A DNA stretch of 64,000 nucleotides from an uncultured Eubacteriales bacterium (GTDB lineage: Bacteria > Bacillota > Clostridia > Oscillospirales > Acutalibacteraceae). The translations under genes were made by a program, and so were the position numbers. Shown here in pieces: positions 42,651 through 52,033 of this stretch. Under the pieces are notes generated by a model that ran no database searches, was not told where the DNA came from, and saw only the letters and a list, made by a program, of their open reading frames with translations. The stretch covers positions 248,001 to 312,000 of the forward strand of contig CAKSDI010000002.1 of the NCBI GenBank assembly GCA_934445035.1, in the 5' to 3' direction. Position 1 is the first letter of the stretch. Each line of letters begins with the position of its first letter.

Positions 42651-43409
42651 ATGTCTGTATTGGAAGTAAAAAACATCAAAAAAAGCTTCGGCAAAACCGA
42701 AGTTCTCAAAAATATAGGTTTTTCTCTTGAAAAGGGAGAAGTGCTTTCCATAATCGGCTCTTCGGGCAGCGGAAAGACAACTCTTTTGCGCTGTATAAAT
42801 TTTCTTGACTTTGCTGACGGCGGAACGATTACAGTAAACGGAAAGACCGTCTTTGACGGGGACAGCAATAAGAAACTTACAGAAAGTGAAATCAGAGAAA
42901 ACCGTCTTCATTTCGGGCTTGTTTTTCAGTCTTTTAATCTTTTTCCGCAGTACAGCGTGATCAAAAATGTTATGCTTGCGCCTCTTTTACTTAAAAGAGG
43001 GAGCGAAGAGGAAATAAGAAAGAGATCAGAGGATCTTATCGACAGAGTGGGACTAAAAGATAAAATAAATAATTATCCATGCGAGCTTTCGGGCGGTCAG
43101 CAGCAGAGAGTGGCAATAGCAAGAGCGCTTGCGCTTGAGCCCGATATTCTTTGCTTTGACGAGCCGACAAGCGCGCTTGATCCGGAGCTTACGGGAGAAG
43201 TATTGAAAGTAATTAAAGACCTTAAAACAGGCGGCAGCACAATGATTGTGGTGACGCATGAAATGGAGTTTGCAAAAAATGTTTCCGATAAGGTCTTATT
43301 TATGTCAGACGGTGTGATAGAGGAATACGGCACGCCCGAAGAGGTTTTCGATGATCCGAAATCGGAAAAAACGAAGAGCTTTTTAAATAAATCGCTTGAA
43401 AGCTTTTAA
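42651..43409 (+). CDS. Amino-acid ABC transporter ATPase
   Basis: 252 aa. GSSGSGKTTLLRC (Walker A), FQSFNLFPQYSV (Q-loop), LSGGQQQR (signature), LCFDEPTSALDPE (Walker B), VTHEMEFA (H-loop): the GlnQ/polar amino acid uptake class. Energises the preceding permease. The regulator gene starts 10 nt after the stop. Confidence 0.94.
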   Translation: MSVLEVKNIKKSFGKTEVLKNIGFSLEKGEVLSIIGSSGSGKTTLLRCINFLDFADGGTITVNGKTVFDGDSNKKLTESEIRENRLHFGLVFQSFNLFPQYSVIKNVMLAPLLLKRGSEEEIRKRSEDLIDRVGLKDKINNYPCELSGGQQQRVAIARALALEPDILCFDEPTSALDPELTGEVLKVIKDLKTGGSTMIVVTHEMEFAKNVSDKVLFMSDGVIEEYGTPEEVFDDPKSEKTKSFLNKSLESF

Positions 43410-43419
43410 GGAGAATAAT

Positions 43420-43695
43420 ATGTCGCACAGTAAAGTAACGCAAGAAATGATCGAAGAATTGTTTGAAATCATTTTAAATATCAAGGATAAAAAGCAGTGC
43501 GAAGATTTTTTCAGCGATCTTTGCACAAATAAAGAAATAGAGCAGATGGCACAGCGCGTTAAAGCGGCAAAGCTTTTGATCGAGGGGAAAACCTATAATC
43601 AGGTCATAGAAGAAACCGATATTTCCTCTGCCACTTTAAGCAGAGTTTCACGCTGTGTACAATACGGAAAAGGATATTCAGAACTCCTTAAATAA
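43420..43695 (+). CDS. TrpR/YerC-type transcriptional regulator
   Basis: 91 aa from ATG 43420, 8 nt after TAAGGAG. The TrpR-like helix-turn-helix with the YerC/YecD pattern is clear: NKEIEQMAQRVKAAKLLIEGKTY (helices) and ISSATLSRVSRCVQYG (recognition helix). E. coli TrpR binds DNA with tryptophan; ligands of the YerC branch are not established. Being the last gene of an amino-acid importer operon that has an inverted repeat over its promoter -10 box suggests it controls that operon in response to the transported amino acid. Confidence 0.88.
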   Translation: MSHSKVTQEMIEELFEIILNIKDKKQCEDFFSDLCTNKEIEQMAQRVKAAKLLIEGKTYNQVIEETDISSATLSRVSRCVQYGKGYSELLK

Positions 43696-43700
43696 ATTTT

Positions 43701-43731
43701 AAGCCCTCTTTTTTAAAGAGGGCTTTTTTAT
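43701..43731 (+). terminator. Terminator of the amino-acid transporter operon
   Basis: 11-bp stem AAGCCCTCTTT/AAAGAGGGCTT with a 3-nt loop, then TTTTT. Confidence 0.88.
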
Positions 43732-43734
43732 AGG

Positions 43735-43763
43735 TCATATTTTCCGATTTTAAATAATATTAT
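43735..43763 (+). promoter_or_regulatory. Possible sigma-E promoter of the SipL-like gene
   Basis: TCATATT (43735-43741) fits the sigma-E -35 perfectly; after 14 bp AATATTAT (43756-43763) fits the -10 CATACAAT at 5 of 8. The -10 is weak. Confidence 0.35.
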
Positions 43764-43794
43764 TTAATAAAAAAAGTGGAGAGTGTGACAAAAT

Positions 43795-45321
43795 ATGGAG
43801 CAGAAGAATTTGAAAGTACCCGTAACAGTCAACGAAAGCGTTTTAAAGCAGTCGGCGGAAATTCCGATAGATACCGATTTCACTCTGCCGGATTATTGCC
43901 CGGAAATTACTAAAATTCTAAAATGCAAAACAGATATATTTATTCTTTCTAAAGGTATAAACGGAAAGAATATTAATATTGACGGTAATGTACTGATAAC
44001 TCTTATTTACATAAGTCCCGAGGGTTCGCTCTATTCTTATGAATATCAGTATCCCTTTAATAAGGTCTTTGAGGGCGACGATAATGTAGACGGGGCGGAT
44101 ATATTTGCCGCGGCAAGAACGGATTATATCAACTGCAGGGCAGTGAGTGCAAGAAAGATAGATATTCACGGAGCTTTGACTCTTAAAGTCGAGGCGCAGA
44201 AGAAAAAAACAATAGAGATAATTTCTGATGTTGACGATGATACCGTAGAATTAAACCGTGCAGTGATACCTGCAACCACACCTTTGAGTTATGCGGAAAA
44301 ATATATCAGTATCGAAGAAGAAACGGATATAGGTCAGTCGCAGGAAAGCATAGAATGCATTTTGCGTTATGAAGCGGTTCCGCATATAAAAGAGTGCAAA
44401 CTGCTTCCGAACAAAGCGATGATAAAAGGCGAGCTTTGCGTAAAGACCGTATATATTACCGACGATAATAAGCGCAGACAAATGAATACTTCCATCCCTT
44501 TCAGTCAGCTTTTAAATATTGAGGGAATAAATGAGGACTGCAAATGCACTTCCTCCTGCAAGCTGTGCTCGCTTGAAGTAAAGCCGTCTTCAAATCAGGA
44601 CAGCAAAAGCTTTATTACGAATGCCAAGGTCCTGGTATGGTGCAGAACTTTCTGCGAAAATGATGTTGAGGTTATAACAGACGCTTATTCGAGGAAATAC
44701 TGTGCCGATATTAAGAAAAGCGATATAAAATTCAGCAAGCTTTGCTGTGAGATATGCGAAAATCTCAATTTAAAAGATACGATAACAGATGAAAATTTAA
44801 ATATCGAAAGCGTAGCGGATATGTGGTATATCCCCGAAATACAAAGCCATTCCATAGAAAACGGGACATTATCGATCAATGGCAATATAAATGTATTTTT
44901 AATTGTGACCGACGAAGACGGCGATTCAAGCGCTTTAGATAGAAAAGTACCTTTTGATTACAGCAAAGAGCTTGATTGCTGTGAAAAAGCCTTGTATTGC
45001 GAGCCTGATATAACGGTAACAAGTGGATCATATATCATAACCTCTTCCGACAGCATAGAGGTAAGGCTTGAGGTTTGCGTAAAAGCAGGAATTTATTCCG
45101 AAAATAACAGTCTTATCGTAACCGATGTTCAGCTTGATTCATCAAAACCTGTCGAGAAAAAGTCAAAGGGTGCAATGACCGTTTATTTTGCCTCCTGCGG
45201 TGAAGATATCTGGAGCATAGCGAAAAAATACTGCGCAAGCGTTAAAGAAATTAAACAGATAAACGATTTGGATACCGATAGATTAGAGTGTGAAAAGATG
45301 CTGCTTATCCCGATGATTTAA
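43795..45321 (+). CDS. SipL-like spore coat morphogenetic protein (SPOCS repeats plus LysM)
   Basis: 508 aa. Repeated DUF3794/SPOCS units fill most of the protein (starts near residues 15, 165 and 330; pattern ..ADFTLPDYCPEITKIL-like and KVPVTVNESV). A C-terminal LysM domain (about 465-508: SCGEDIWSIAKKYCASVKEIKQIND) follows. C. difficile SipL and Bacillus SpoVID share this SPOCS plus LysM plan and tether the SpoIVA coat basement layer to the forespore. A mother-cell sporulation role is therefore likely. It follows a strong terminator, so it has its own promoter. Confidence 0.8.
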   Translation: MEQKNLKVPVTVNESVLKQSAEIPIDTDFTLPDYCPEITKILKCKTDIFILSKGINGKNINIDGNVLITLIYISPEGSLYSYEYQYPFNKVFEGDDNVDGADIFAAARTDYINCRAVSARKIDIHGALTLKVEAQKKKTIEIISDVDDDTVELNRAVIPATTPLSYAEKYISIEEETDIGQSQESIECILRYEAVPHIKECKLLPNKAMIKGELCVKTVYITDDNKRRQMNTSIPFSQLLNIEGINEDCKCTSSCKLCSLEVKPSSNQDSKSFITNAKVLVWCRTFCENDVEVITDAYSRKYCADIKKSDIKFSKLCCEICENLNLKDTITDENLNIESVADMWYIPEIQSHSIENGTLSINGNINVFLIVTDEDGDSSALDRKVPFDYSKELDCCEKALYCEPDITVTSGSYIITSSDSIEVRLEVCVKAGIYSENNSLIVTDVQLDSSKPVEKKSKGAMTVYFASCGEDIWSIAKKYCASVKEIKQINDLDTDRLECEKMLLIPMI

Positions 45322-45360
45322 AAAATAAGGTCTGCATTTTAAATGCAGACCTTATTTTTT
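45320..45360. terminator. Bidirectional terminator between the SipL-like gene and the Na/Pi cotransporter
   Basis: Long perfect stem (AAAAAATAAGGTCTGCATTT against 45341-45360) with a near-zero loop; effective from both directions. Confidence 0.92.
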
Positions 45361-47114
45361 TATACCGGAATTTTTTCCATATATTCTTTTTCGTAGTCTT
45401 TAAATTTAGTCCTGAATTCTTCGCTTTCGCTTTTAGTGGACCGTAAGGTTTTATGTATATTCATATTATGATTTGAAGTATCGATTATGCAGCCTGCAAT
45501 ATTAGAGCAATGGTCGGAGGTTCTTTCAAGATCTGTAAGAAGATCGGTTAAAATAAATCCTGTTTCCGCACTGCAAACGCCGGTCTGCATTCTGTGGATA
45601 TGTCTTGTTCTGATACTTTCCTTTAGCTCATCGATGACCTGCTCTAAAGGCTCAACATTTTCGGCTGTTTTAATATCATAATTTATAAATGCATTTGATG
45701 TCATAACTGCGATCTCGTTTACAGCTTTAAATATAACCTTTAACTCTTCGGTTGCGACTGCGGATAGCTTTAGTTTTTTATCATTGAGCTCGGCTGCCGA
45801 ATCCGCAATATTAAGCGCGTGGTCGGCTATTCTTTCAAAATCTCCGATACATTTTAAGATTTCTGTAGAAGTTTCGGAGTCGGAATCGCTCATTTTCTGT
45901 GCGCTCAGCTTGATTATATAAGTTCCGAGCATATCCTCATATTTATCGGTAGCATTTTCATCTTTCCTGATTTTTTCATAAAGAGTTTTATCATAGCTTT
46001 CAAATAATTTTATACTGTTTTTTAGCGCTCTTACACTGCGGGTTGCCATTTCTTCGGCAACATTGCGGCACTGCTCTATTGCAAGGGCAGGGGTTTTGAT
46101 AAGACGCTCGTCCAGCTCCTGAATTTTATCGGGCGACTTACCGTCTTTAATGACGGTAGTCGCGATTTTTTCGAGAAGCGAGGTAAAAGGCATAAGAAGA
46201 ATAACGCACAAAACATTGAAAAGAGTGTGTATAATTGCTATCTGGAAGCTTGAAATCGAATCGCCTAAAATAGCGGGTGAGAATATTCCTTTTACAACGC
46301 TGAACACCGTAAGAAGTATAACCGTTCCTATAACATTAAAAGATAAATGGACAAAAGCCGCTCTTTTCGCATTTTTATTTGCACCGAAAGAAGAAATTAT
46401 TGCTGTGATGCAGGTTCCGATATTCTGACCCATTATAATAGGAATTGCCGCTCCGAATGTGACCTGACCTGTAGATGATAGCGCCTGCAATATTCCTACC
46501 GACGCCGAGCTTGACTGAATTATTGCAGTAAGTATTGCACCTGCAAGCACGCCGAGAATAGGATTAGAAAACGCAACAAATGCTTCTCTGAATGCAGGAA
46601 CTTCGCTAAGTCCGCTTACAGCGCCGGACATTGTTTCCATTCCGAACATAAGAGTTGCAAATCCGAGCAAAATCGTTCCTGTATCCTGCTTTTTCGAGTT
46701 TTTCGAAAACATAAGGAAAATCGTTCCGATAAGTGCAAGAATAGGAGTGAATGAAGATGGCTTCAGAATTTTAATAAAAAAGCTGTCGCCGCTGATTCCG
46801 CTTAAGGATAATATCCAGGCGGTGATCGTCGTTCCGACATTTGCTCCCACTATAACATTGATAGCCTGTTTTAAAGTCATTATCCCCGAATTGACAAAGC
46901 CCACTACCATAACGGTGGTCGCAGAAGAGCTTTGTATCACCGAGGTAACTCCGCAGCCTGTTAAAAAACCGGCAAATTTATTTGAAGTCATTTTGCTTAA
47001 AATCGTGCTTAGTTTGCTTCCGGCTCTTCTTTCGAGAGCCTGGCCCATAATATTCATTCCGAAGAGGAAAAGACACAGGCCGCCTATTAAATTCAGAAAG
47101 CTAAAAATATCCAA
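45360..47114 (-). CDS. Na+/phosphate cotransporter with C-terminal PhoU domain (NptA/YjbB type)
   Basis: 584 aa. Two inverted Na/Pi transport repeats carry the QSSSAT motif (GVTSVIQSSSATTVM about residue 55, and IIQSSSASVGI about 200) within about eight membrane helices. A PhoU-like helical domain (about 350-560) follows. Sodium-coupled phosphate uptake or efflux is expected; the PhoU part probably senses phosphate or c-di-AMP-like signals. TTG start with GGGGTG 7 nt upstream. Convergent with the SipL-like gene. Confidence 0.9.
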   Translation of the reverse strand: MDIFSFLNLIGGLCLFLFGMNIMGQALERRAGSKLSTILSKMTSNKFAGFLTGCGVTSVIQSSSATTVMVVGFVNSGIMTLKQAINVIVGANVGTTITAWILSLSGISGDSFFIKILKPSSFTPILALIGTIFLMFSKNSKKQDTGTILLGFATLMFGMETMSGAVSGLSEVPAFREAFVAFSNPILGVLAGAILTAIIQSSSASVGILQALSSTGQVTFGAAIPIIMGQNIGTCITAIISSFGANKNAKRAAFVHLSFNVIGTVILLTVFSVVKGIFSPAILGDSISSFQIAIIHTLFNVLCVILLMPFTSLLEKIATTVIKDGKSPDKIQELDERLIKTPALAIEQCRNVAEEMATRSVRALKNSIKLFESYDKTLYEKIRKDENATDKYEDMLGTYIIKLSAQKMSDSDSETSTEILKCIGDFERIADHALNIADSAAELNDKKLKLSAVATEELKVIFKAVNEIAVMTSNAFINYDIKTAENVEPLEQVIDELKESIRTRHIHRMQTGVCSAETGFILTDLLTDLERTSDHCSNIAGCIIDTSNHNMNIHKTLRSTKSESEEFRTKFKDYEKEYMEKIPV

Positions 47115-47197
47115 ATATTTACACCCCTTTAATTTTAAATTTAATATAGCATATATTTATCAAATCCTTATTATTTTTATGTTAAATCTATGTAAAA

Positions 47198-47230
47198 AAA
47201 TGCGTATCCGGTTTATTCGGATACGCATTT
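47198..47230 (-). terminator. Terminator of the glycosidase gene
   Basis: 13-bp perfect stem AAATGCGTATCCG/CGGATACGCATTT, 7-nt loop. On the minus strand it is followed by seven T. Confidence 0.85.
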
Positions 47231-47244
47231 AATAATTATTAAGT

Positions 47245-50205
47245 TTAAATTTCGGCGCCGAAAAGCACAAAGCTGTAATTATCGGTCCAAATGGGAGCAT
47301 TAGGATCTTCAGACCATCCTTTTTTATTTGTGAATGTTGCAGGTCCGACATTGTAAACCTCACCGCAGGGCTTATGGTGCGGTCCTAACAGGTTTCTGTT
47401 TCCCGAGAGAAATTCTATTTCTATAGTGTTTTCTCCCGTGTTTAAAAGCTTTGTAACATTAAGCCTAAACGGAGCAAAGCAAAGGTCGCCCGCTTTTTTG
47501 CCGTTGATATAAACTATCGCTGCAGGACTGTTCAGCTTATCAAAAGAAATAAAGTAATCTTTATTTTCATCTTTTTCGATATTAAACCTTTGCATAAGCG
47601 TCATTTTACCGCTGAAGAACCAATATCCCGAAACGGTGATATTATTAATATCGACCTTGGTGCATTTATCGCTTAAGCTGAAATCTTTTGTTCCGAATAC
47701 CGTATGCCTTTCGCCGAGCGAATAATCGCCTTTCATATTTACTCCGAAATCGCCTGAAAGATAGATGCTTTCAAGCTCTGTGTCATAAGTAAGCTTATTT
47801 CGCTCTGTTTCACAGATCTTCGGATCAAGGCAAACTCTGTAAACATCGGGGCGCTGATAGAATTTTCCTTTTAAGACTATTTCGTTTTCTCCGACATTTA
47901 CATATTCGTCAATCACGGTTTTTCTTACGGACCAATCGAAGAATTCTCCGCAGTCTTTAAATTCAAAAGGTTTGCCGTTGATTTCAAATGAGAATTTTTC
48001 GGGTGTTTCAAGGCAGAGCATTAAGCCTTTAAGGCAGCGTTTGTTTTCCGCAAAGAATTTGAATTTAAGCTCAATATCACAGCTTCTTCCGAGGCTTAAA
48101 AGATTGTCTTGAAGAATAATCACAGCTTTTTCTTCCTGCCAATCGGAGCCGTCAATGCGGTATTCGCATTTATCAAGAGTAAGGGAATTAAGATCGCTCT
48201 TTACAATGGTGAATTCATTTTTAAGAGGAATATTTATTTCTTCTTTCTCTTTAAGCTTTACAGCCTTTGATCTATCGTCTGTAATTAAAATGTAACTTGA
48301 ATATATGTCGAAATCAAGAGTTAAGTTTGTTTTACCGGCGGAAATATAGCTGTTTAATTTTTCTTCTTCAAGAGTGATCATATCTAATGAAGAAATCGAA
48401 TATTCGCTCTCAAGAGTAATATCGGCTTTAAATTTATCTTCCGATAGATTTACAAGATAATAGATATATCTTCCGTCGTCAGTCTTTTTGATCAAAACGG
48501 TTAGATCGGGATTTTCTTTGCCGTTAGTTTCAGCGCTTATATAAGCGTCTTTTTCAACATAAGGCTTAATTTCGCCGGCTGTTTCAATTATCTTAATATC
48601 TTTGCAAAGCGCGTTTAGTCTTTCGCTTTTAACACCGTCAACAAGATAAGGCAAGCTCTTTATAGCAAAGATTTTACCGCCCTGTTTTTTAAATTCTTCA
48701 AATAGCCTTAATGTGTTTTCACTGATTGAAATTGCCTGAGGAAGAACGATAACCGAATAGGCGCATTTACCTATATGCAGCTTTCCGTCTTTAACATAAG
48801 TGTTCTTCTGCATTAAGGTTTCGTCACCGAAGTGATAGGGGATATGGGCGTTTCTTAACTGAGTATCGCAGTTTAAAATTGCATTGTTAATTTCAAAGCT
48901 TTTAGGTTTGTTTTGAGGGTTAAAAGTAATGAAAGCCGATCTTATTGTATTAAGTACCATAACCGATACCACAGTTTCGTTATTATCAAGCAAAGCTCCT
49001 AAGCGTGTGAAATAATCGGCAAAATATTTGTAGCTTGTTTTAAACCACGGAAGCTGAGTAAAGAGGGAAGCGGGATAATCTCTTTTTCTGCAGCCTCTCA
49101 TAGAATAACCTTCAAGGTGCGGACAAAGGGAGGTTACTTCGTTTACATACTGCCATTCGGCTATTTTTTTAAGATCGTTCATTCTCACATCCCAGCCGCA
49201 AAGCGCAAAGCTTTCGGTTAAGCTTTTTTTGCCAGATTGAGCGCAGTAGCTTCCGAGCTGTTTGGGAGTAAGCACATTTTTAATCTCTCTTCCGAGCCAA
49301 TCTATTCCGGGAATATGAAAGTATTGATATGAAGCCATTGCACCTCCAGTGGAAGCAAGCTGAGTGATAAGGTTTTCCTCATTCATCAAATGGCCTGTGA
49401 GCATACAGTTATGCTCTTCACACCAATCATACATCTGCTTAATGAAATTTTCGCTGAACATTTTTTGAAGCAGGGTATAAAAATCGTTTCTGAATTTTTC
49501 ATATCCCTCTTCTTCAAAATATAAAAGAGGAAGATTGTCAACGAGCGAATATCCGTAAGCATTTTCAAAAATTTCGGGGAATTTAAATGTCCAGGGGGTG
49601 CGTGCATTGTTGCAGTACTGTGGTTCGTCTGTAAAAAATCCTTTAAGACCTTTGCCGAATTCTTTTCCGAATTTTTCATAATACTTGTCGTGAGTTGTTT
49701 TAAGAAAATAAGCGATCGCGTCTTTATTAATAACATCGGTGTAATACGGATTTATCGAATATGATAAAACAAGATCATTTTCTTCGGGCTCGTCGGTTTT
49801 AACAAACCCGTTTTCGGTCTTTTTATAAATTCCTATTATGTTTTTAATTTCTAAATCAGGTTTATAAGTGCCTACAACTATGTTTTTTTGCTGAAAATCA
49901 ACCGATTTTGAAGGTACTGCGCCGCTTGCAAAACCGCTCGGCCAGCCGTTTTCATCGTAAGCCCAGGCTTCCATACCGAGCTCTTTGGCTTTTTTTACGC
50001 AGGCATTTATAGCGTCAAACCATTTTTCACCCATATATTCGGTAGTAAGACCGCCTCTTGCGTGCATAAAGAATCCGTTTATTCCGGCTTTTTTCATTTC
50101 TTCTATCTGGTTTAAAAGCTCCGGGACTTCAAGTTCGTCATTCCAGCTCCAAAACGGTCTTACAGCATTTTCATTCGAAATTTCGTTTAATTTTTTAATA
50201 TCCAT
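47245..50205 (-). CDS. GH106-like glycoside hydrolase (alpha-L-rhamnosidase-like)
   Basis: 986 aa with no signal peptide, so probably cytoplasmic. The N-terminal catalytic half shows the GH106-type pattern PFWSWNDELEVPELLNQIEEM, GFFMHARGGLTTEYMG, EAWAYDENGWPSG, and an acidic YFTDEPQY. The C-terminal half is beta-sandwich-like and carbohydrate binding. It probably removes rhamnose or a related deoxy-sugar from oligosaccharides. The neighbouring kinase, isomerase and symporter fit catabolism of the released sugar. GGAGG precedes the ATG; the promoter TAGACT-17-TATAAT is at 50229-50257. Confidence 0.82.
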   Translation of the reverse strand: MDIKKLNEISNENAVRPFWSWNDELEVPELLNQIEEMKKAGINGFFMHARGGLTTEYMGEKWFDAINACVKKAKELGMEAWAYDENGWPSGFASGAVPSKSVDFQQKNIVVGTYKPDLEIKNIIGIYKKTENGFVKTDEPEENDLVLSYSINPYYTDVINKDAIAYFLKTTHDKYYEKFGKEFGKGLKGFFTDEPQYCNNARTPWTFKFPEIFENAYGYSLVDNLPLLYFEEEGYEKFRNDFYTLLQKMFSENFIKQMYDWCEEHNCMLTGHLMNEENLITQLASTGGAMASYQYFHIPGIDWLGREIKNVLTPKQLGSYCAQSGKKSLTESFALCGWDVRMNDLKKIAEWQYVNEVTSLCPHLEGYSMRGCRKRDYPASLFTQLPWFKTSYKYFADYFTRLGALLDNNETVVSVMVLNTIRSAFITFNPQNKPKSFEINNAILNCDTQLRNAHIPYHFGDETLMQKNTYVKDGKLHIGKCAYSVIVLPQAISISENTLRLFEEFKKQGGKIFAIKSLPYLVDGVKSERLNALCKDIKIIETAGEIKPYVEKDAYISAETNGKENPDLTVLIKKTDDGRYIYYLVNLSEDKFKADITLESEYSISSLDMITLEEEKLNSYISAGKTNLTLDFDIYSSYILITDDRSKAVKLKEKEEINIPLKNEFTIVKSDLNSLTLDKCEYRIDGSDWQEEKAVIILQDNLLSLGRSCDIELKFKFFAENKRCLKGLMLCLETPEKFSFEINGKPFEFKDCGEFFDWSVRKTVIDEYVNVGENEIVLKGKFYQRPDVYRVCLDPKICETERNKLTYDTELESIYLSGDFGVNMKGDYSLGERHTVFGTKDFSLSDKCTKVDINNITVSGYWFFSGKMTLMQRFNIEKDENKDYFISFDKLNSPAAIVYINGKKAGDLCFAPFRLNVTKLLNTGENTIEIEFLSGNRNLLGPHHKPCGEVYNVGPATFTNKKGWSEDPNAPIWTDNYSFVLFGAEI

Positions 50206-50228
50206 AACAACCCTCCGATTATAAGTGT

Positions 50229-50257
50229 ATTATAATATCTATATATAAAAAAGTCTA
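50229..50257 (-). promoter_or_regulatory. Promoter of the GH106-like gene
   Basis: Minus strand TAGACT (50252-50257), 17-bp spacer, TATAAT (50229-50234). Confidence 0.55.
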
Positions 50258-50275
50258 TAGTTTTTTCTGTTAATA

Positions 50276-50303
50276 TTGACAAATTTTTTCGATGTGGTAA
50301 AAT
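50276..50303 (+). promoter_or_regulatory. Promoter of the ROK kinase operon
   Basis: TTGACA (50276-50281), 16-bp spacer, TAAAAT (50298-50303). Confidence 0.7.
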
Positions 50304-50339
50304 AACATTGAAAAGAAAAATATTACTCGGAGGGGTTAA

Positions 50340-51290
50340 ATGAATTTACTTGGATTTGATATCGGCGGAACAAAATGCGCCGTTATTTCCGGTTCTTTTG
50401 TAAACGGAGAAATTGAGATAGTGGATAAGAAAAAAATTGCCACAGATCTCTCTATAGCTCCCGAAAAAATGATTGATAAGCTTATAGATCTTGCAAGATC
50501 TCTTAAGAAAAACGGAGATTTTGAGGCAGTCGGAATTTCCTGCGGAGGTCCTTTAAGCTCTAAAGACGGTGTGATACTCGGTCCGCCTAATCTTCTCGGT
50601 TGGACTCATGTTGAAATAGTTAAACAGATCAAGGAAAGCTTTAATATTCCTGTTTTTCTTCAGAACGACGCGAATGCCTGCGCAGTTGCCGAATGGAAAT
50701 TCGGCGCCGCAAGAGGCTGCGATAATGCGGTATTTCTCACTTTCGGAACAGGGCTGGGAGCCGGACTTATTATTGACGGTAAGCTTTATTCAGGAACTAA
50801 TGACAATGCAGGCGAATGCGGGCATATAAGACTTGAAAAGTTCGGCCCAGTAGGCTTTCATAAAGCCGGCTCGTTTGAGGGATTCTGCAGCGGAGGCGGT
50901 CTTGCGCAGTTAGGCTATCAGATGGCGCTTGAGCAGGTTCAGCAGGGAAAATATCCGATGTATTTTAAGCCCGGAATGAAACCCGAGGATGTTACAGCTA
51001 AAACCGTTGCCGACGCGGCTGACGCGGGCGACGAAACCGCAATAAATGTGTATAAGACCTGCGGAACATATTTAGGCAAGGGACTGAGCATTTTAATCGA
51101 TATTCTCAATCCTCAGAAAATCGTTATCGGAAGCATTTATGCAAGATCCGAAAATCTATTGGCTGAAGCCTGCAAAGCAGAAATTAAAAAAGAAGCATTA
51201 TCTGCCGCGGCAGAGGTCTGCGAGATCGTGCCTGCAGAGCTTTCGGAAAAAATCGGCGATTATGCCGCAATAGCAACCGCTTTATTATAA
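50340..51290 (+). CDS. ROK-family sugar kinase without the zinc motif
   Basis: 316 aa. The N-terminal phosphate loop LGFDIGGTKC, sugar-binding QNDANACAVAE (catalytic Asp) and GTGLGAGLIIDGKLYSG match ROK glucokinase/N-acetylhexosamine kinases. The usual CxCGxxGCxE zinc site is missing: the segment reads GPVGFHKAGSFEGFC. It likely phosphorylates a hexose released by the adjacent glycosidase. GGAGG precedes the ATG. The SIS gene follows 12 nt later. Confidence 0.88.
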   Translation: MNLLGFDIGGTKCAVISGSFVNGEIEIVDKKKIATDLSIAPEKMIDKLIDLARSLKKNGDFEAVGISCGGPLSSKDGVILGPPNLLGWTHVEIVKQIKESFNIPVFLQNDANACAVAEWKFGAARGCDNAVFLTFGTGLGAGLIIDGKLYSGTNDNAGECGHIRLEKFGPVGFHKAGSFEGFCSGGGLAQLGYQMALEQVQQGKYPMYFKPGMKPEDVTAKTVADAADAGDETAINVYKTCGTYLGKGLSILIDILNPQKIVIGSIYARSENLLAEACKAEIKKEALSAAAEVCEIVPAELSEKIGDYAAIATALL

Positions 51291-51302
51291 GGAGATTTAA
51301 TT

Positions 51303-51929
51303 ATGTTAAATGAATTACTTTCAAGATATCCTAACCTCTCTTCCTGCAAAGAAGATTTAAAAAACGCCGCCGAGGCACTTATCAAATGTTATGAAAACGG
51401 CGGAAAGCTTATGATCTGCGGTAACGGCGGAAGCTGTGCCGATTCCGATCATATAGTAGGCGAGCTTATGAAAGGCTTTCTTAAAAAGCGCCCTTTGACA
51501 GATGAAAAAAAGGCTGAAATGAAGAAAAACTGCCCCGAAATTGACGATGAGATCTTAAATAAACTTCAGTATGGTCTTCCGGCAGTAGCTCTTACGACTT
51601 TGAACGCTGTAAACACTGCTTTTTGCAACGATGTCGATCCTAATCTTATCTTTGCGCAAGATGTTATGGCGCTTGGAAAGAAAGGCGATGTGCTGATAAG
51701 CATAAGCACTTCCGGTAACTCGGTAAACGGCAATGCCGCGGCTAAAGTGGCAAAAGCTTTAGGAATAACGGTTATAGCTTTAACCGGCGCTAAAGGCGGG
51801 AAACTTAATGAGGTTGCGGATATCTGCATTAAAGTTCCCGAAACAGAAACATTTAAAGTTCAGGAGCTCCATTTGCCTGTTTATCACTATTTATGCGCCG
51901 CTACAGAAGAGCATTTTTATAAGGCTTAA
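51303..51929 (+). CDS. SIS-domain phosphosugar isomerase (GmhA-like)
   Basis: 208 aa with a single SIS domain: CGNGGSCADSDHIVGELMKGF, LTTLNAVNTAFCNDVD and SISTSGNS are the pattern of sedoheptulose-7-phosphate isomerase. Unlike LPS-producing organisms, a Firmicute would more likely use it for sugar-phosphate isomerisation in catabolism. Here it is coupled to the ROK kinase, a plausible two-step pathway. A heptose role cannot be excluded. Confidence 0.82.
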   Translation: MLNELLSRYPNLSSCKEDLKNAAEALIKCYENGGKLMICGNGGSCADSDHIVGELMKGFLKKRPLTDEKKAEMKKNCPEIDDEILNKLQYGLPAVALTTLNAVNTAFCNDVDPNLIFAQDVMALGKKGDVLISISTSGNSVNGNAAAKVAKALGITVIALTGAKGGKLNEVADICIKVPETETFKVQELHLPVYHYLCAATEEHFYKA

Positions 51930-51944
51930 AACAAAATTTAATTT

Positions 51945-51972
51945 AAAATCTCCCGAAAGGGAGATTTTTTTG
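51945..51972 (+). terminator. Terminator after the SIS gene
   Basis: 10-bp stem AAAATCTCCC/GGGAGATTTT with a GAAA tetraloop, then a T run. Confidence 0.88.
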
Positions 51973-52001
51973 TTGAAAAAAATAAATTATTGTAGTATAA
52001 T
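51973..52001 (+). promoter_or_regulatory. Promoter of the sodium/solute symporter
   Basis: TTGAAA (51973-51978), 17-bp spacer, TATAAT (51996-52001). Confidence 0.85.
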
Positions 52002-52033
52002 ATTTCCATATTTTTTTATTTTGGGGGATTATT

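Noticed and set aside
42624..42911. Minus-strand frames across the amino-acid ABC permease/ATPase junction
   Set aside because: These are shadows of strongly conserved coding sequence.
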